Positions 35,325 to 46,202 of a stretch of 64,000 bases of DNA are shown piece after piece. Within the stretch, counting starts at the first letter, position 1; every line of letters starts with the position of its first letter. The stretch covers positions 1,426,001 through 1,490,000 of the forward strand of contig NZ_JAQTHU010000001.1 of NCBI RefSeq assembly GCF_029433255.1, given 5' to 3'. This DNA is from Lactobacillus sp. ESL0791. GTDB lineage: Bacteria > Bacillota > Bacilli > Lactobacillales > Lactobacillaceae. Under the pieces are notes generated by a model. The model saw nothing but the letters and a program-made list of their open reading frames with translations, was not told the origin of the DNA and did no database searches. Position numbers and translations under genes: made by a program.

Positions 35325-38300
35325 CAACATTTACCCAAACATCTGCCGTATCAGTTGTATTATCCTTCGTATAAGTTACTTGAACTGTATACTTAGCTGT
35401 CTTTTCTCCATTAATTAAGTGATTTGCTGTAACATCCGGTGCACTTACCCAACTCAGGCTGTAATCTGTTCCTTCTGTCAAACCAGGAATAGTAACTGAA
35501 GTGTCCAAGCCATAATTTTGATCAGCATTAACGTGTGTCCTAATTGGATTAGTCTCACCATTATTAACTTGAATCTTGCCACTATGTTGTTCTTTTTGAC
35601 TCTTGACATGAATATTTACGGCAACTGCCTGCTTGGTTCCATCACCATAATCAATAATGACATATGCTGTCTTACCGTCGCTATCTGATGTATCTACATT
35701 TAAGGCTGTGCCATCCGCATCGCTTGCCCAGCTGTATTTTACATTTTTACCATTAGCTAATTTGCCTATAGCAGTTGTACTTGCTGTGCTTAATGCGGCC
35801 TTAGCCTTATCAGCTGTTAATGCAGCGTCATCTTTTACATTAAAGTCGGTTGTAACACCAGAGCTTTGACCACCGGCAACATTTACCCAAACATCTGCCG
35901 TATCAGTTGTATTATCCTTCGTATAAGTTACTTGAACTGTATACTTAGCTGTCTTTTCTCCATCAGTTAAGTGATTTGCTGTAACATCCGGTGCACTTAC
36001 CCAGCTCAGGCTGTAATCTGTTCCTTCTGTCAAACCATCTATTGCAACTGAAGTGTCCAATCCATAATTTTGATTGGCATTAACGTGTGTCCTAATTGGA
36101 TTAGTCTCACCATTATTAACTTGAATCTTGCCACTATGTTGTTCTTTTTGACTCTTGACATGAATATTTACGGCAACTGCCTGCTTGGTTCCATCACCAT
36201 AATCAATAATGACATATGCTGTCTTACCGTCGCTATCTGATGTATCTACATTTAAGGCTGTGCCATTCTCATCACTTGCCCAACTGTATTTTACATTTTT
36301 ACCATTAGCTAATTTGCCTATAGCAGTTGTACTTGCTGTGCTCAATGCGGCCTTAGCCTTATCAGCTGTTAATGCGGCGTCATCTTTTACATTAAAGTCG
36401 GTTGTAACACCAGAGCTTTGACCACCGGCAACATCTACCCAAACATCTGCTGTATCAGTTGTATTATCCTTCGTATAAGTTACTTGAACTGTATACTTAG
36501 CTGTCTTTTCTCCATTAGTTAAGTTAGCATCCGTTACATCCGGAGCATCACCTAACCAGCTTAAGGTATAATCTTTTCCTTCTGTCAAACCATCTATTGC
36601 AACTGAAGTGTCCAATCCATAATTTTGATTGGCATTAACGTGTGTCCTAATTGGATTAGTCTCACCATTATTAACTTGAATCTTGCCACTATGTTGTTCT
36701 TTTTGACTCTTGACATGAATATTTACGGCAACTGCCTGCTTGGTTCCATCACCATAATCAATAATGACATATGCTGTCTTACCGTCGCTATCTGATGTAT
36801 CTACATTTAAGGCTGTGCCATCCGCATCGCTTGCCCAGCTGTATTTTACATTTTTACCATTAGCTAATTTGCCTATAGCAGTTGTACTTGCTGTGCTCAA
36901 TGCGGCCTTAGCCTTATCAGCTGTTAATGCGGCGTCATCTTTTACATTAAAGTCGGTTGTAACACCAGAGCTTTGACCACCGGCAACATCTACCCAAACA
37001 TCTGCTGTATCAGTTGTATTATCCTTCGTATAAGTTACTTGAACTGTATACTTAGCTGTCTTTTCTCCATCAGTTAAGTGATTTGCTGTAACATCCGGTG
37101 CACTTACCCAGCTTAAGGTATAATCTTTTCCTTCTGTCAAACCAGGGATAGTAACTGAAGTGTCCAATCCATAATTTTGATTGGCATTAACGTGTGTCCT
37201 AATTGGATTAGTCTCACCATTATTAACTTGAATCTTGCCACTATGTTGTTCTTTTTGACTCTTGACATGAATATTTACGGCAACTGCCTGCTTAGTTCCA
37301 TCACCATAATCAATAATGACATATGCTGTCTTACCGTCGCTATCTGATGTATCTACATTTAAGGCTGTGCCATCCGCATCGCTTGCCCAGCTGTATTTTA
37401 CATTTTTACCATTAGCTAATTTGCCTATAGCAGTTGTACTTGCTGTGCTCAATGCGGCCTTAGCCTTATCAGCTGTTAATGCGGCGTCATCTTTTACATT
37501 AAAGTCGGTTGTAACACCAGAGCTTTGACCACCGGCAACATCTACCCAAACATCTGCTGTATCAGTTGTATTATCCTTCGTATAAGTTACTTGAACTGTA
37601 TACTTAGCTGTCTTTTTCTCCATCAGTTAAGTGATTTGCTGTAACATCCGGTGCACTTACCCAGCTTAAGGTATAATCTTTTCCTTCTGTCAAACCAGGG
37701 ATAGTAACTGAAGTGTCCAATCCATAATTTTGATTGGCATTAACGTGTGTCCTAATTGGATTAGTCTCACCATTATTAACTTGAATCTTGCCACTATGTT
37801 GTTCTTTTTGACTCTTGACATGAATATTTACGGCAACTGCCTGCTTAGTTCCATCACCATAATCAATAATGACATATGCTGTCTTACCGTCGCTATCTGA
37901 TGTATCTACATTTAAGGCTGTGCCATCCGCATCGCTTGCCCAGCTGTATTTTACATTTTTACCATTAGCTAATTTGCCTATAGCAGTTGTACTTGCTGTG
38001 CTCAATGCGGCCTTAGCCTTATCAGCTGTTAATGCGGCGTCATCTTTTACATTAAAGTCGGTTGTAACACCAGAGCTTTGACCACCGGCAACATCTACCC
38101 AAACATCTGCTGTATCAGTTGTATTATCCTTCGTATAAGTTACTTGAACTGTATACTTAGCTGTCTTTTCTCCATCAGTTAAGTGATTTGCTGTAACATC
38201 CGGTGCACTTACCCAGCTTAAGGTATAATCTTTTCCTTCTGTCAAACCAGGGATAGTAACTGAAGTGTCCAATCCATAATTTTGATTGGCATTAACGTGT

Positions 38301-40400
38301 GTCCTAATTGGATTAGTCTCATCATTATTAACTTTGATCTTGCCACTATGTTGTTCTTTTTGACTCTTGACATGAATATTTACGGCAACTGCCTGCTTAG
38401 TTCCATCACCATAATCAATAATGACATATGCTGTCTTACCGTCGCTATCTGATGTATCTACATTTAAGGCTGTGCCATTCTCATCACTTGCCCAACTGTA
38501 TTTTACATTTTTACCATTAGCTAATTTGCCTATAGCAGTTGTACTTGCTGTGCTCAATGCGGCCTTAGCCTTATCAGCTGTTAATGCGGCGTCATCTTTT
38601 ACATTAAAGTCGGTTGTAACACCAGAGCTTTGACCACCGGCAACATCTACCCAAACATCTGCTGTATCAGTTGTATTATCCTTCGTATAAGTTACTTGAA
38701 CTGTATACTTAGCTGTCTTTTTCTCCATTAGTTAAGTTAGCATCCGTTACATCCGGAGCATCACCTAACCAGCTTAAGGTATAATCTTTTCCTTCTGTCA
38801 AACCATCTATTGCAACTGAAGTGTCCAATCCATAATTTTGATTGGCATTAACGTGTGTCCTAATTGGATTAGTCTCATCATTATTAACTTTGATCTTGCC
38901 ACTATGTTGTTCTTTTTGACTCTTGACATGAATATTTACGGCAACTGCCTGCTTGGTTCCATCACCATAATCAATAATGACATATGCTGTCTTACCGTCG
39001 CTATCTGATGTATCTACATTTAAGGCTGTGCCATTCTCATCACTTGCCCAACTGTATTTTACATTTTTACCATTAGCTAATTTGCCTATAGCAGTTGTAC
39101 TTGCTGTACTCAATGCAGCTTTAGCTTTATCAGCTGTTAATGCAGCATTGTCTTTTACATTAAAGTCGGTTGTAACACCAGAGCTTTGACCACCGGCAAC
39201 ATCTACCCAAACATCTGCTGTATCAGTTGTATTATCCTTCGTATAAGTTACTTGAACTGTATACTTAGCTGTCTTTTCTCCATTAGTTAAGTTAGCATCC
39301 GTTACATCCGGAGCATCACCTAACCAGCTTAAGGTATAATCTTTTCCTTCTGTCAAACCATCTATTGCAACTGAAGTGTCCAATCCATAATTTTGATTGG
39401 CATTAACGTGTGTCCTAATTGGATTAGTCTCATCATTATTAACTTTGATCTTGCCACTATGTTGTTCTTTTTGACTCTTGACATGAATATTTACGGCAAC
39501 TGCCTGCTTGGTTCCATCACCATAATCAATAATGACATATGCTGTCTTACCGTCGCTATCTGATGTATCTACATTTAAGGCTGTGCCATTCTCATCACTT
39601 GCCCAACTGTATTTTACATTTTTACCATTAGCTAATTTGCCTATAGCAGTTGTACTTGCTGTACTCAATGCAGCTTTAGCTTTATCAGCTGTTAATGCAG
39701 CATTGTCTTTTACATTAAAGTCGGTTGTAACACCAGAGCTTTGACCACCGGCAACATCTACCCAAACATCTGCTGTATCAGTTGTATTATCCTTCGTATA
39801 AGTTACTTGAACTGTATACTTAGCTGTCTTTTTCTCCATTAGTTAAGTTAGCATCCGTTACAGAAAAAGCATCACCTAACCAGCTTAAGGTATAATCTTT
39901 TCCTTCTGTCAAACCATCTATTGCAACTGAAGTGTCCAATCCATAATTTTGATTGGCATTAACGTGTGTCCTAATTGGATTAGTCTCATCATTATTAACT
40001 TTGATCTTGCCACTATGTTGTTCTTTTTGACTCTTGACATGAATATTTACGGCAACTGCCTGCTTGGTTCCATCACCATAATCAATAATGACATATGCTG
40101 TCTTACCGTCGCTATCTGATGTATCTACATTTAAGGCTGTGCCATTCTCATCACTTGCCCAACTGTATTTTACATTTTTACCATTAGCTAATTTGCCTAT
40201 AGCAGTTGTACTTGCTGTACTCAATGCAGCTTTAGCTTTATCAGCTGTTAATGCAGCATTGTCTTTAACATTAAAGTTGGTTGTTACTTCTGAACTTTCA
40301 CCGCCAACAACATCTACCCAAACATCTGCTGTATCACTTGTATTATCTTTATAAGTTATATTAACTGTATACTTAGCTTTCTTTTCTCCATTAGTTAAGT
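35325..40400 (-). repeat. Nine tandem 552-555-bp repeats coding for paired Rib-like domains
   Basis: The marker segment around AYVIIDYGDGTKQAV recurs nine times with spacings of 552, 555, 552, 553, 552, 556, 555 and 556 bp. Spacings of 553 and 556 contain the extra A. Two junction variants occur (LSWVSAPDVTANHL and LSWLGDAPDVTDANL), which explain the 3-bp length difference. Copies are nearly identical in DNA, synonymous sites included, implying recent expansion or gene conversion. Confidence 0.92.
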
Positions 40401-43400
40401 TAGCTGCTGTAACATCTGGTGCACTTGCCCAGCTCAAGCTGTAATCTGTTCCTTCTGTCAAGCCAGGGATAGTAACTGAAGTATTCAAGCCATAATTCTT
40501 ATCGGCATTAACGTGTGTCCTAATTGGATTGGTTTCACCATTATTAACTTTAATATTGTTCTTATTCTGATCCTTCTGACTTGTTACTGAAATTGGCACA
40601 TCAACTATCTGTGATGTTCCATCATCATAGTTTACTTTGATATGAGCAGTCTGCTTACCATTTTTATCATTCTGACTTGCATCAAAAGTCGGACTAGTAG
40701 GTTTCCCATTTGCATCAACAATATCATTGCCCTTATCGTCAACATAACTATATATTGGATTAAATGGCTTAATCTTACCTACTGAATCATCACTTAAATA
40801 TTTGCTTGGATTAGGATCCAGTGGCTTCATTGAATTGGCACTAGCATTCGCATTCGGCTCTGCACCAACTACATCAACAGTAATTCCCGTTAAGACCTTG
40901 CTTGAGCCATCACTGAATCCTACTGTTACTGACCCCGTTGTATTTGTGCCAGTCTGATTAACATTTGGCCGTTTATTCCAAGCAATCGAACTTACATTAT
41001 TTGTATTTTTAAAATACTTATCACGATTGCCTTCACTTACATATTTATCCTGACCAGATATGCTTTCACCAACGTGCATTACCATAGGATTGCTTTGGCT
41101 TAACTTATTATCGCCTTCACCAGACTGTTCCGATTGACTCTTAATTTTTATTGTAATCGGAACAGCTTGTGCTGTGCCATCCTTATAATGAACAAGAACA
41201 TAGCCTTGCTTTTGACCTGTACCATTTGTTGTACTCCAATTAATATTCATATTGGTACTACCATCAGCACTGTCAGAAAATGTGTAATGGTCAACATCGC
41301 CGATGCCACTTAAGGCACTGATATTCGCATAACCTTTTGAATCAGTAAAACTCTGATCTTTAGAAATTGCCGTTGTGCTGCTGTCAAATTCTTGTCCATC
41401 ACCGGCTGTAGCACCAACAACTTGAACTGGAGCACCAGAAATCAAAAATGTGGTTTCATCATCAAACGTTACCTTGATATCAGCGGATTTATTACCACTA
41501 GTTGCTAAAATGCCATTAGCCTGATTTACAGCAATCGGATCGGCCCAATCAACTGACTTAACATGACTCAAATCACCATCTAATATCTCGCCCCACTTAT
41601 CACCGCTAAATTGCGGGACTTGAACAGGGGTAGAACCTGGGATAGTTACCTGGTGAACTTTAATTGAACTACCTTGTTTTGCAGCAATCGCTACATAATA
41701 AACGTAAGCATCCTGTGTAACTGTTGGTTGAAATGTAAATTCTTGGTCTGCTTGGTTTGGAACTAAACTATAACCAGCAGGAGGTGCTGGCTGGTCACTT
41801 GCCTTAACAATACCAGTTTCACCTACAATACCATTAACACTAGTATCATTCATGCCAGGAACAAGTTGGCCGGAATCCTTTAAAACGTGGTGAACAATAA
41901 TATTATTCTTATCAGCATCATGTGTTGCGTTACCCGTATAGTAAAAGGCAACTTCACCAATTCCTGAAGCCGGCATTACTTGCTTGAAATCACTTTGGCC
42001 AGGAACTAAATGATAACCAGTTGGTGCAGCCTGATCTGGATCATTTAAACCAACGATGACTGATTGTCCAACTTTACCACCCACATAAGTATCTGATTTA
42101 ACTTTGTCGGTAGTTAAATCACCATTACTCATCATCCAATAGTGATGGACTGTTATGCTAGCTGCAGGAGCACGTAAAGCATAAGTTTGAGTTGCAACTG
42201 TTCCATTTGCATCAGTAACAGTTACAGTAATTGAGTGATCTTTACCATCCACTAGCTGTGGTTGAGCTGGAACAGTAAACGAAAATCCAGCATCATTATT
42301 CACAAAATCAGCAGCTTTAGGGCCTGACCAAGAGTGAGTTGTACTCGAATCACCGTCAATATTATACGTGTACGTCAAATTATCTCTTAAGGAAGCATCT
42401 TCTTCAGTAACCGTTCCATGAATAGTAATTTCATTACCACGATAATCTTCCCCATTAGGGTCCAGCTTTAACTTAGGAGCACTGGCCATTTCGTCTACAA
42501 TACTAGATTGATAGCCTATATCTTGAGAATCTCCAACCGATAAGTCTTGCCTGTCCCAAATTGTAAATATACCAGAATCTACCGTTTCTCCGCCACCGGT
42601 AGTATCTTTGGGAACATCAGCTAAAGAAGCATCGCCGAAAGCAAGCGCACCTGCATCAGGAGCTTTTTGACCTTTAGGTACTTTTTGACCTAAAGCAGTA
42701 CTCAAACTAGGGCCGAAAACTTTTGGGTTAGTATAACTATACTGATAATATGTACCTGCCCAACCAGTAGGAGCTATTGGACCACTAAAGTTAAAGTTGA
42801 GCCGATACTTATGATGAACACCATTGATTGTGTCGGCAGAGGTACCCTCTAAATAAATTCCCTGATTGTTACCAATATAGAACAAGGGAACCTGATCATT
42901 GTTTAAAAATTTAGTATCCATATTCCATCCAAAAAAGGCATGATTAATATTATTCGCAGCATCAATTGTGTGATTATCATTAACCAGTCCAGTAACATTT
43001 CTCGCTGTTGTCTTATAATTAATCAGCCCCCCATTAGACTCCATTACCGAAGTATAATCAATTGTATAGATCTTACCATAGATATTATAATCTGCAGACC
43101 ATAATGCAGTTAATTTAGCACCTAAAGTATTACCTTTGGAACCCGTGGTAGTTATATTCCACAGTCTAATAAATATTGGTTTCGTTAATGTATTTATATC
43201 CCCATTAATGCCCAGCCTTATATTTCCATAATAAGTTCCATTATAATAATATGCGTAACCACCATTAATTTGGTGCTCTGTGACTTGACCTGTACTATCT
43301 GTACTTACACTAATTAAATTATAATTTGGTATAGCACAAGAAGCAGTATAATTAAAATTAACCATAGAACCTGAAATTGGAGCATCAAGAGTCGTCCCAA

Positions 43401-44328
43401 AAAAGTATCGTAACCTAATGCCATTCCCAACAGGAATGTCACCATAAAGCGTATTCTTTTCGGGAGATTCATAGCTAGTAGTCTTATTATTAAACTGCTG
43501 TGCAAAGCTTGGAGCTGCATCAGTTTGCGTTGTTGGCACCTGCGTGTAATAGAAGGTTATTTCCTTATTCTGATCTTTGACAAATGTCCAAGTCACACTC
43601 TTTTGGTCAGCGACAATCTTGTAACCATCTGGTGCTGCTTGTTCCGGATCAGTTGCACTAATGGTCTTGGTGTCACCAACATAACCATCAATGTAAGTAT
43701 CACCTTTTTCGTCACCTAGACCTTTAACTGGTGTCGTCGTCTTATTGCCATCAGCATCTACCAGCAAGTGGTGAATCACAATATCATTTGCGTGTGTGGT
43801 TTTAATCTTTTGTGCGCCGTCAGAGCTAACTGAGCCGGTTGAAGCAGCACTTGCTTCCGAACCGCTGCTACTTGCCTGACTGGCCTGTGAAGCAGTGGAC
43901 CCAGTACTTGCTTGTGATGCGTTTGAGCTTTGACTGCTTTCACTTGCCTGTGAGCTGCTTGAAGCTTCGCTTGCACTTGAACTGCTTGCTGAGGAAGCTT
44001 CCGAAGCCTGACTTGCAGTGCTGCCTTCACTAGCGCTACTCTCTTCTTCGCTACTGCCGCGCAAAAAAGCGCTCAACCCCGAAAAAGTTGACAATTTAGG
44101 CTTATTAGCCACATCTTTAGCATTTACCTGTTTATTAGCAACAACCGTTTCCTGCTGACCAGCAGCAAGTGTATCAGCCTTAGCCGTTTGACTGGCTGCA
44201 CCCATGAAACTAAAACCAAGCAAAACAGAAGCAGCACCAATTGCCAGCTTTCTGATAGAAAAGCGATCTTTTTTGGCCTGCATTTCCATTCTTCTTAGTT
44301 TTTCATCAAAATTGTTCTTGCCGAACAT
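39820..44328 (-). CDS. Translated N-terminal part of the giant adhesin (1502 residues)
   Basis: This is what would be made from the gene as written. YSIRK signal at about 23-45 (RFSIRKLAIGAASVLLGFSF), cleavage near AKADTL. Ser/Ala-rich linker 100-175. MucBP domain 180-258 (IVIHHLLVDADGNKTTTPVK). Lectin-like beta-rich domain about 270-600 (WDRQDLSVGDSQDIGYQ at its end). Ig-like domain 610-715. MucBP domains at about 717-793 and 800-876. Rib-like domains follow, and the frame ends at NGEKDS inside the first 184-residue repeat. Without the downstream part the product lacks the shared terminal domain. The first ~285 residues are almost identical to the protein starting at 59235. Confidence 0.8.
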   Translation of the reverse strand: MFGKNNFDEKLRRMEMQAKKDRFSIRKLAIGAASVLLGFSFMGAASQTAKADTLAAGQQETVVANKQVNAKDVANKPKLSTFSGLSAFLRGSSEEESSASEGSTASQASEASSASSSSASEASSSSQASESSQSSNASQASTGSTASQASQASSSGSEASAASTGSVSSDGAQKIKTTHANDIVIHHLLVDADGNKTTTPVKGLGDEKGDTYIDGYVGDTKTISATDPEQAAPDGYKIVADQKSVTWTFVKDQNKEITFYYTQVPTTQTDAAPSFAQQFNNKTTSYESPEKNTLYGDIPVGNGIRLRYFFGTTLDAPISGSMVNFNYTASCAIPNYNLISVSTDSTGQVTEHQINGGYAYYYNGTYYGNIRLGINGDINTLTKPIFIRLWNITTTGSKGNTLGAKLTALWSADYNIYGKIYTIDYTSVMESNGGLINYKTTARNVTGLVNDNHTIDAANNINHAFFGWNMDTKFLNNDQVPLFYIGNNQGIYLEGTSADTINGVHHKYRLNFNFSGPIAPTGWAGTYYQYSYTNPKVFGPSLSTALGQKVPKGQKAPDAGALAFGDASLADVPKDTTGGGETVDSGIFTIWDRQDLSVGDSQDIGYQSSIVDEMASAPKLKLDPNGEDYRGNEITIHGTVTEEDASLRDNLTYTYNIDGDSSTTHSWSGPKAADFVNNDAGFSFTVPAQPQLVDGKDHSITVTVTDANGTVATQTYALRAPAASITVHHYWMMSNGDLTTDKVKSDTYVGGKVGQSVIVGLNDPDQAAPTGYHLVPGQSDFKQVMPASGIGEVAFYYTGNATHDADKNNIIVHHVLKDSGQLVPGMNDTSVNGIVGETGIVKASDQPAPPAGYSLVPNQADQEFTFQPTVTQDAYVYYVAIAAKQGSSIKVHQVTIPGSTPVQVPQFSGDKWGEILDGDLSHVKSVDWADPIAVNQANGILATSGNKSADIKVTFDDETTFLISGAPVQVVGATAGDGQEFDSSTTAISKDQSFTDSKGYANISALSGIGDVDHYTFSDSADGSTNMNINWSTTNGTGQKQGYVLVHYKDGTAQAVPITIKIKSQSEQSGEGDNKLSQSNPMVMHVGESISGQDKYVSEGNRDKYFKNTNNVSSIAWNKRPNVNQTGTNTTGSVTVGFSDGSSKVLTGITVDVVGAEPNANASANSMKPLDPNPSKYLSDDSVGKIKPFNPIYSYVDDKGNDIVDANGKPTSPTFDASQNDKNGKQTAHIKVNYDDGTSQIVDVPISVTSQKDQNKNNIKVNNGETNPIRTHVNADKNYGLNTSVTIPGLTEGTDYSLSWASAPDVTAANLTNGEKKAKYTVNITYKDNTSDTADVWVDVVGGESSEVTTNFNVKDNAALTADKAKAALSTASTTAIGKLANGKNVKYSWASDENGTALNVDTSDSDGKTAYVIIDYGDGTKQAVAVNIHVKSQKEQHSGKIKVNNDETNPIRTHVNANQNYGLDTSVAIDGLTEGKDYTLSWLGDAFSVTDANLTNGEKDS

Positions 44329-44346
44329 ATTTCTTTCATCCTTTCC

Positions 44347-44420
44347 GAATCATTCAAAGAATGATTCTTAATATTACTATTAATCTTAATATTATCTATT
44401 ATAAAACGATTCTTTAATAA
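44347..44420 (-). promoter_or_regulatory. Promoter and leader palindrome of the giant adhesin gene
   Basis: A -10 box TATAAT (44398-44403) on the minus strand precedes a leader containing a perfect 9-bp inverted repeat GAATCATTC-aaa-GAATGATTC (44347-44367), then AAAGGA before the ATG. The same arrangement precedes the adhesin at 59235. The -35 box is not clear. Confidence 0.55.
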
Positions 44421-44681
44421 TTTAAACAAGTTGTATGAATTTCACATAATAAACTTGCATATATATAAAAGTATAGTTATGAATTACATTCCTATATTTA
44501 ACAAAAATCTAATTAATACTAAATCACTTTGTCATCATATATGTTATATCACCATAGACTATAGTAATATATTTCAAAGTATTTATTACAACAGTTTCCA
44601 GCTTTTTTGGTTGAAGACAATTTCTGTTATTAGATGCCATTTACTCTAAAGTGCTTAATTCATGCATAAGCACAAAATAAC
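44421..44681. other. AT-rich region between adhesin promoter and ISL3 element
   Basis: No gene is seen. At 44666-44681 the sequence ATAAGCACAAAATAAC matches 15 of 16 bases of the IS66 inverted repeat and abuts the ISL3 end. It may be a solo end of another IS66 copy or chance. Confidence 0.4.
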
Positions 44682-46160
44682 GGCTATACAATTTATCCTG
44701 TTGATGAGTACCCTTATGGTATCTTATTAACAGGATATTTTTTTGCTTAAAAGGCAAAAAAAGAGGACAGCTAAAACTGTCTTCCCTAATATCCGTTAAT
44801 CTACCACAATCTCTTGATTTTAAGGAGTTTTATCATGTCCTCTCTTACTAATTCTATTAAATTTCTGCTTGATGTTAAAGATAAAAATCTTATCTTCTTT
44901 GATTTTTATTTAGCTGATGATCAGGTTACTAAAATATTAGTCGCTGAACTTAAATTGCCTCTGACACAATGTCCCACTTGTCATGGCCCGTTAGTTCATA
45001 ATGGGCATTATCTTTCAATGGTTCATTATCCTGCTTACAACGCTTCTCACCCTTTGCAGATTAAATTGAACAAACAGCGGCTGTTTTGTCGTCATTGTCA
45101 TCAGACCTTCTTGGCCAGCAGTTCATTAGTTGACAAGGGCTGTTTTTTTGCTAAACCTGGCAAACAAAAGATTCTCCAAGAATTGACTACCGATCGTTCC
45201 ATGAAAGAAATTGCTCAGGCTAATAATGTTTCTAATCATACAGTATTGCGCGTTCTGACTAAATTCGGTAAACAGCCGCGAGCAAATGATTATGATTACC
45301 TACCGCCACATTTAGGTGTTGATGAATTTCGCGGCGTTGGACGACAGCTGCACTTTATTTGCATTGATGGTGCCAGTCATCGCATTATTCGGGTATTAGA
45401 AACTCGCTTAAGGAAAGATATTGTCGCTTATTTCAATCATTTTCCTTTAACTGTTAGGAAGCAGGTAAAAACTATTACCATGGATCTTAATTCTTATTAC
45501 CAAGATGTTGCCCATGAGCTGTTTCCTAACGCTCTAGTCGTTATCGATCGTTTCCACATCATTCAGATGCTTAATCGGTCGTTTAACCAACTGCGGACGC
45601 AGACAATGAAACAATTTGCACCTGGTGATCAACGCTATAAATTGCTTAAATTCTACTGGAAATTTTATTTAAAACCAGTGGCTGATTTAAAGTGCGATAA
45701 GCTGAAGTACTATCACCATCTCAAAAGAATGTCTAATCAAGCTTTTATCGTTGATGAAGGCCTAGATGCCAGCCCCAAGTTACGGTCAACCTATGAACTG
45801 ATGCAGACCTTTAGTAAGGCCCTGCGAACACACGACGAGCAAGAGATGATAAGATTGTTAAACTGTAAAGATGATTTAGGAAAGCAAATGAAAACCACAC
45901 TTAAGACTTTTAATCGCAACCAAAAGGCTGTAATCAATGCAGCAACATCGAAATATGCCAACGGCTGTGTTGAAGGCACCAACCGCAAGATTAAACAGAT
46001 TGAACGAACAGCTTACGGCTACCGTAACTTTGATAATTTGGTTACCAGAATCATGTTGGAAACAAAAAATGCCGTGCTAAAAGAAAATACTTTAAGCGCA
46101 ATTGCCTAAAGTATTTCAAATTAAATATTATTTCTCATCAACTGACCTTGACGAACAGCC
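44682..46160 (+). mobile_element. ISL3-family insertion sequence, apparently complete
   Basis: Imperfect terminal inverted repeats are visible: GGCTATACAATTTATCCTGT... on the left and the complement of GGCTGTTCGTCAAGGTCAGT on the right, both continuing as TGATGAG. One transposase gene fills the element. No clear 8-bp target duplication is seen (AAAATAAC versus ATTAAAAA). The right end lies directly beside the terminator of the three-gene adhesin operon. Confidence 0.82.
44835..46109 (+). CDS. ISL3-family transposase
   Basis: This is a 424-residue transposase from the ATG at 44835, seven bases after AAGGAG. An N-terminal zinc-binding region (CPTCHG, CRHCHQ) and a helix-turn-helix (RSMKEIAQANNVSNHTVLR) are followed by the DDE domain: GVDEFRGVGR, DLNSYYQD, VIDRFHIIQMLNRSF, and the C-terminal ANGCVEGTNRKIKQIERTAYG. 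It appears intact. A truncated relative lies at 60.2-60.9 kb. Confidence 0.94.
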   Translation: MSSLTNSIKFLLDVKDKNLIFFDFYLADDQVTKILVAELKLPLTQCPTCHGPLVHNGHYLSMVHYPAYNASHPLQIKLNKQRLFCRHCHQTFLASSSLVDKGCFFAKPGKQKILQELTTDRSMKEIAQANNVSNHTVLRVLTKFGKQPRANDYDYLPPHLGVDEFRGVGRQLHFICIDGASHRIIRVLETRLRKDIVAYFNHFPLTVRKQVKTITMDLNSYYQDVAHELFPNALVVIDRFHIIQMLNRSFNQLRTQTMKQFAPGDQRYKLLKFYWKFYLKPVADLKCDKLKYYHHLKRMSNQAFIVDEGLDASPKLRSTYELMQTFSKALRTHDEQEMIRLLNCKDDLGKQMKTTLKTFNRNQKAVINAATSKYANGCVEGTNRKIKQIERTAYGYRNFDNLVTRIMLETKNAVLKENTLSAIA

Positions 46161-46198
46161 ATTAAAAAAAAGAGGCAATCAAAAAATTGTCTCTTTCT
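46161..46198 (-). terminator. Terminator of the three-gene surface operon
   Basis: The stem AAGAGACAAT/ATTGCCTCTT with an A/T loop is followed by eight T's on the minus strand. It begins five bases past the stop codon of the last gene. Confidence 0.85.
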
Positions 46199-46202
46199 TA
46201 AC

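Larger units (their letters stand above)
34768..44328 (-). pseudogene. Giant YSIRK/MucBP/Rib adhesin gene with three one-base insertions
   Basis: Four reading frames (39820-44328, 38709-39839, 37604-38728, 34768-37623) form one gene of about 3186 codons. In normal repeats the junction reads GGA GAA AAG ACA GCT AAG. At 37613-37617, 38718-38722 and 39829-39833 the four A's are five, shifting the frame into an immediate TAA. Frame-corrected order: YSIRK signal, Ser/Ala linker, MucBP, lectin-like domain, Ig-like domain, two MucBP domains, Rib-like domains, nine 184-185-residue repeats, then a terminal domain shared with two other adhesins. No LPXTG or SLAP is present. It could be a decayed gene, a switchable gene or an assembly error. 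Confidence 0.8.

Noticed and set aside
37604..39839. Programmed ribosomal frameshifting at the A5 sites
   Set aside because: The extra base needs a +1 (or -2) shift to restore frame. The usual -1 A-rich slippery heptamer is absent, and six other junctions are read normally without a shift.
35657..40354. Nine plus-strand open frames of about 70 codons with near-identical products, one per repeat
   Set aside because: They are antisense shadows of the adhesin repeats. They recur only because the repeat does, and they have no ribosome-binding sites.
44674..46168. Target-site duplication flanking the ISL3 element
   Set aside because: The eight bases on the left (AAAATAAC) and right (ATTAAAAA) do not match, so no duplication can be claimed.
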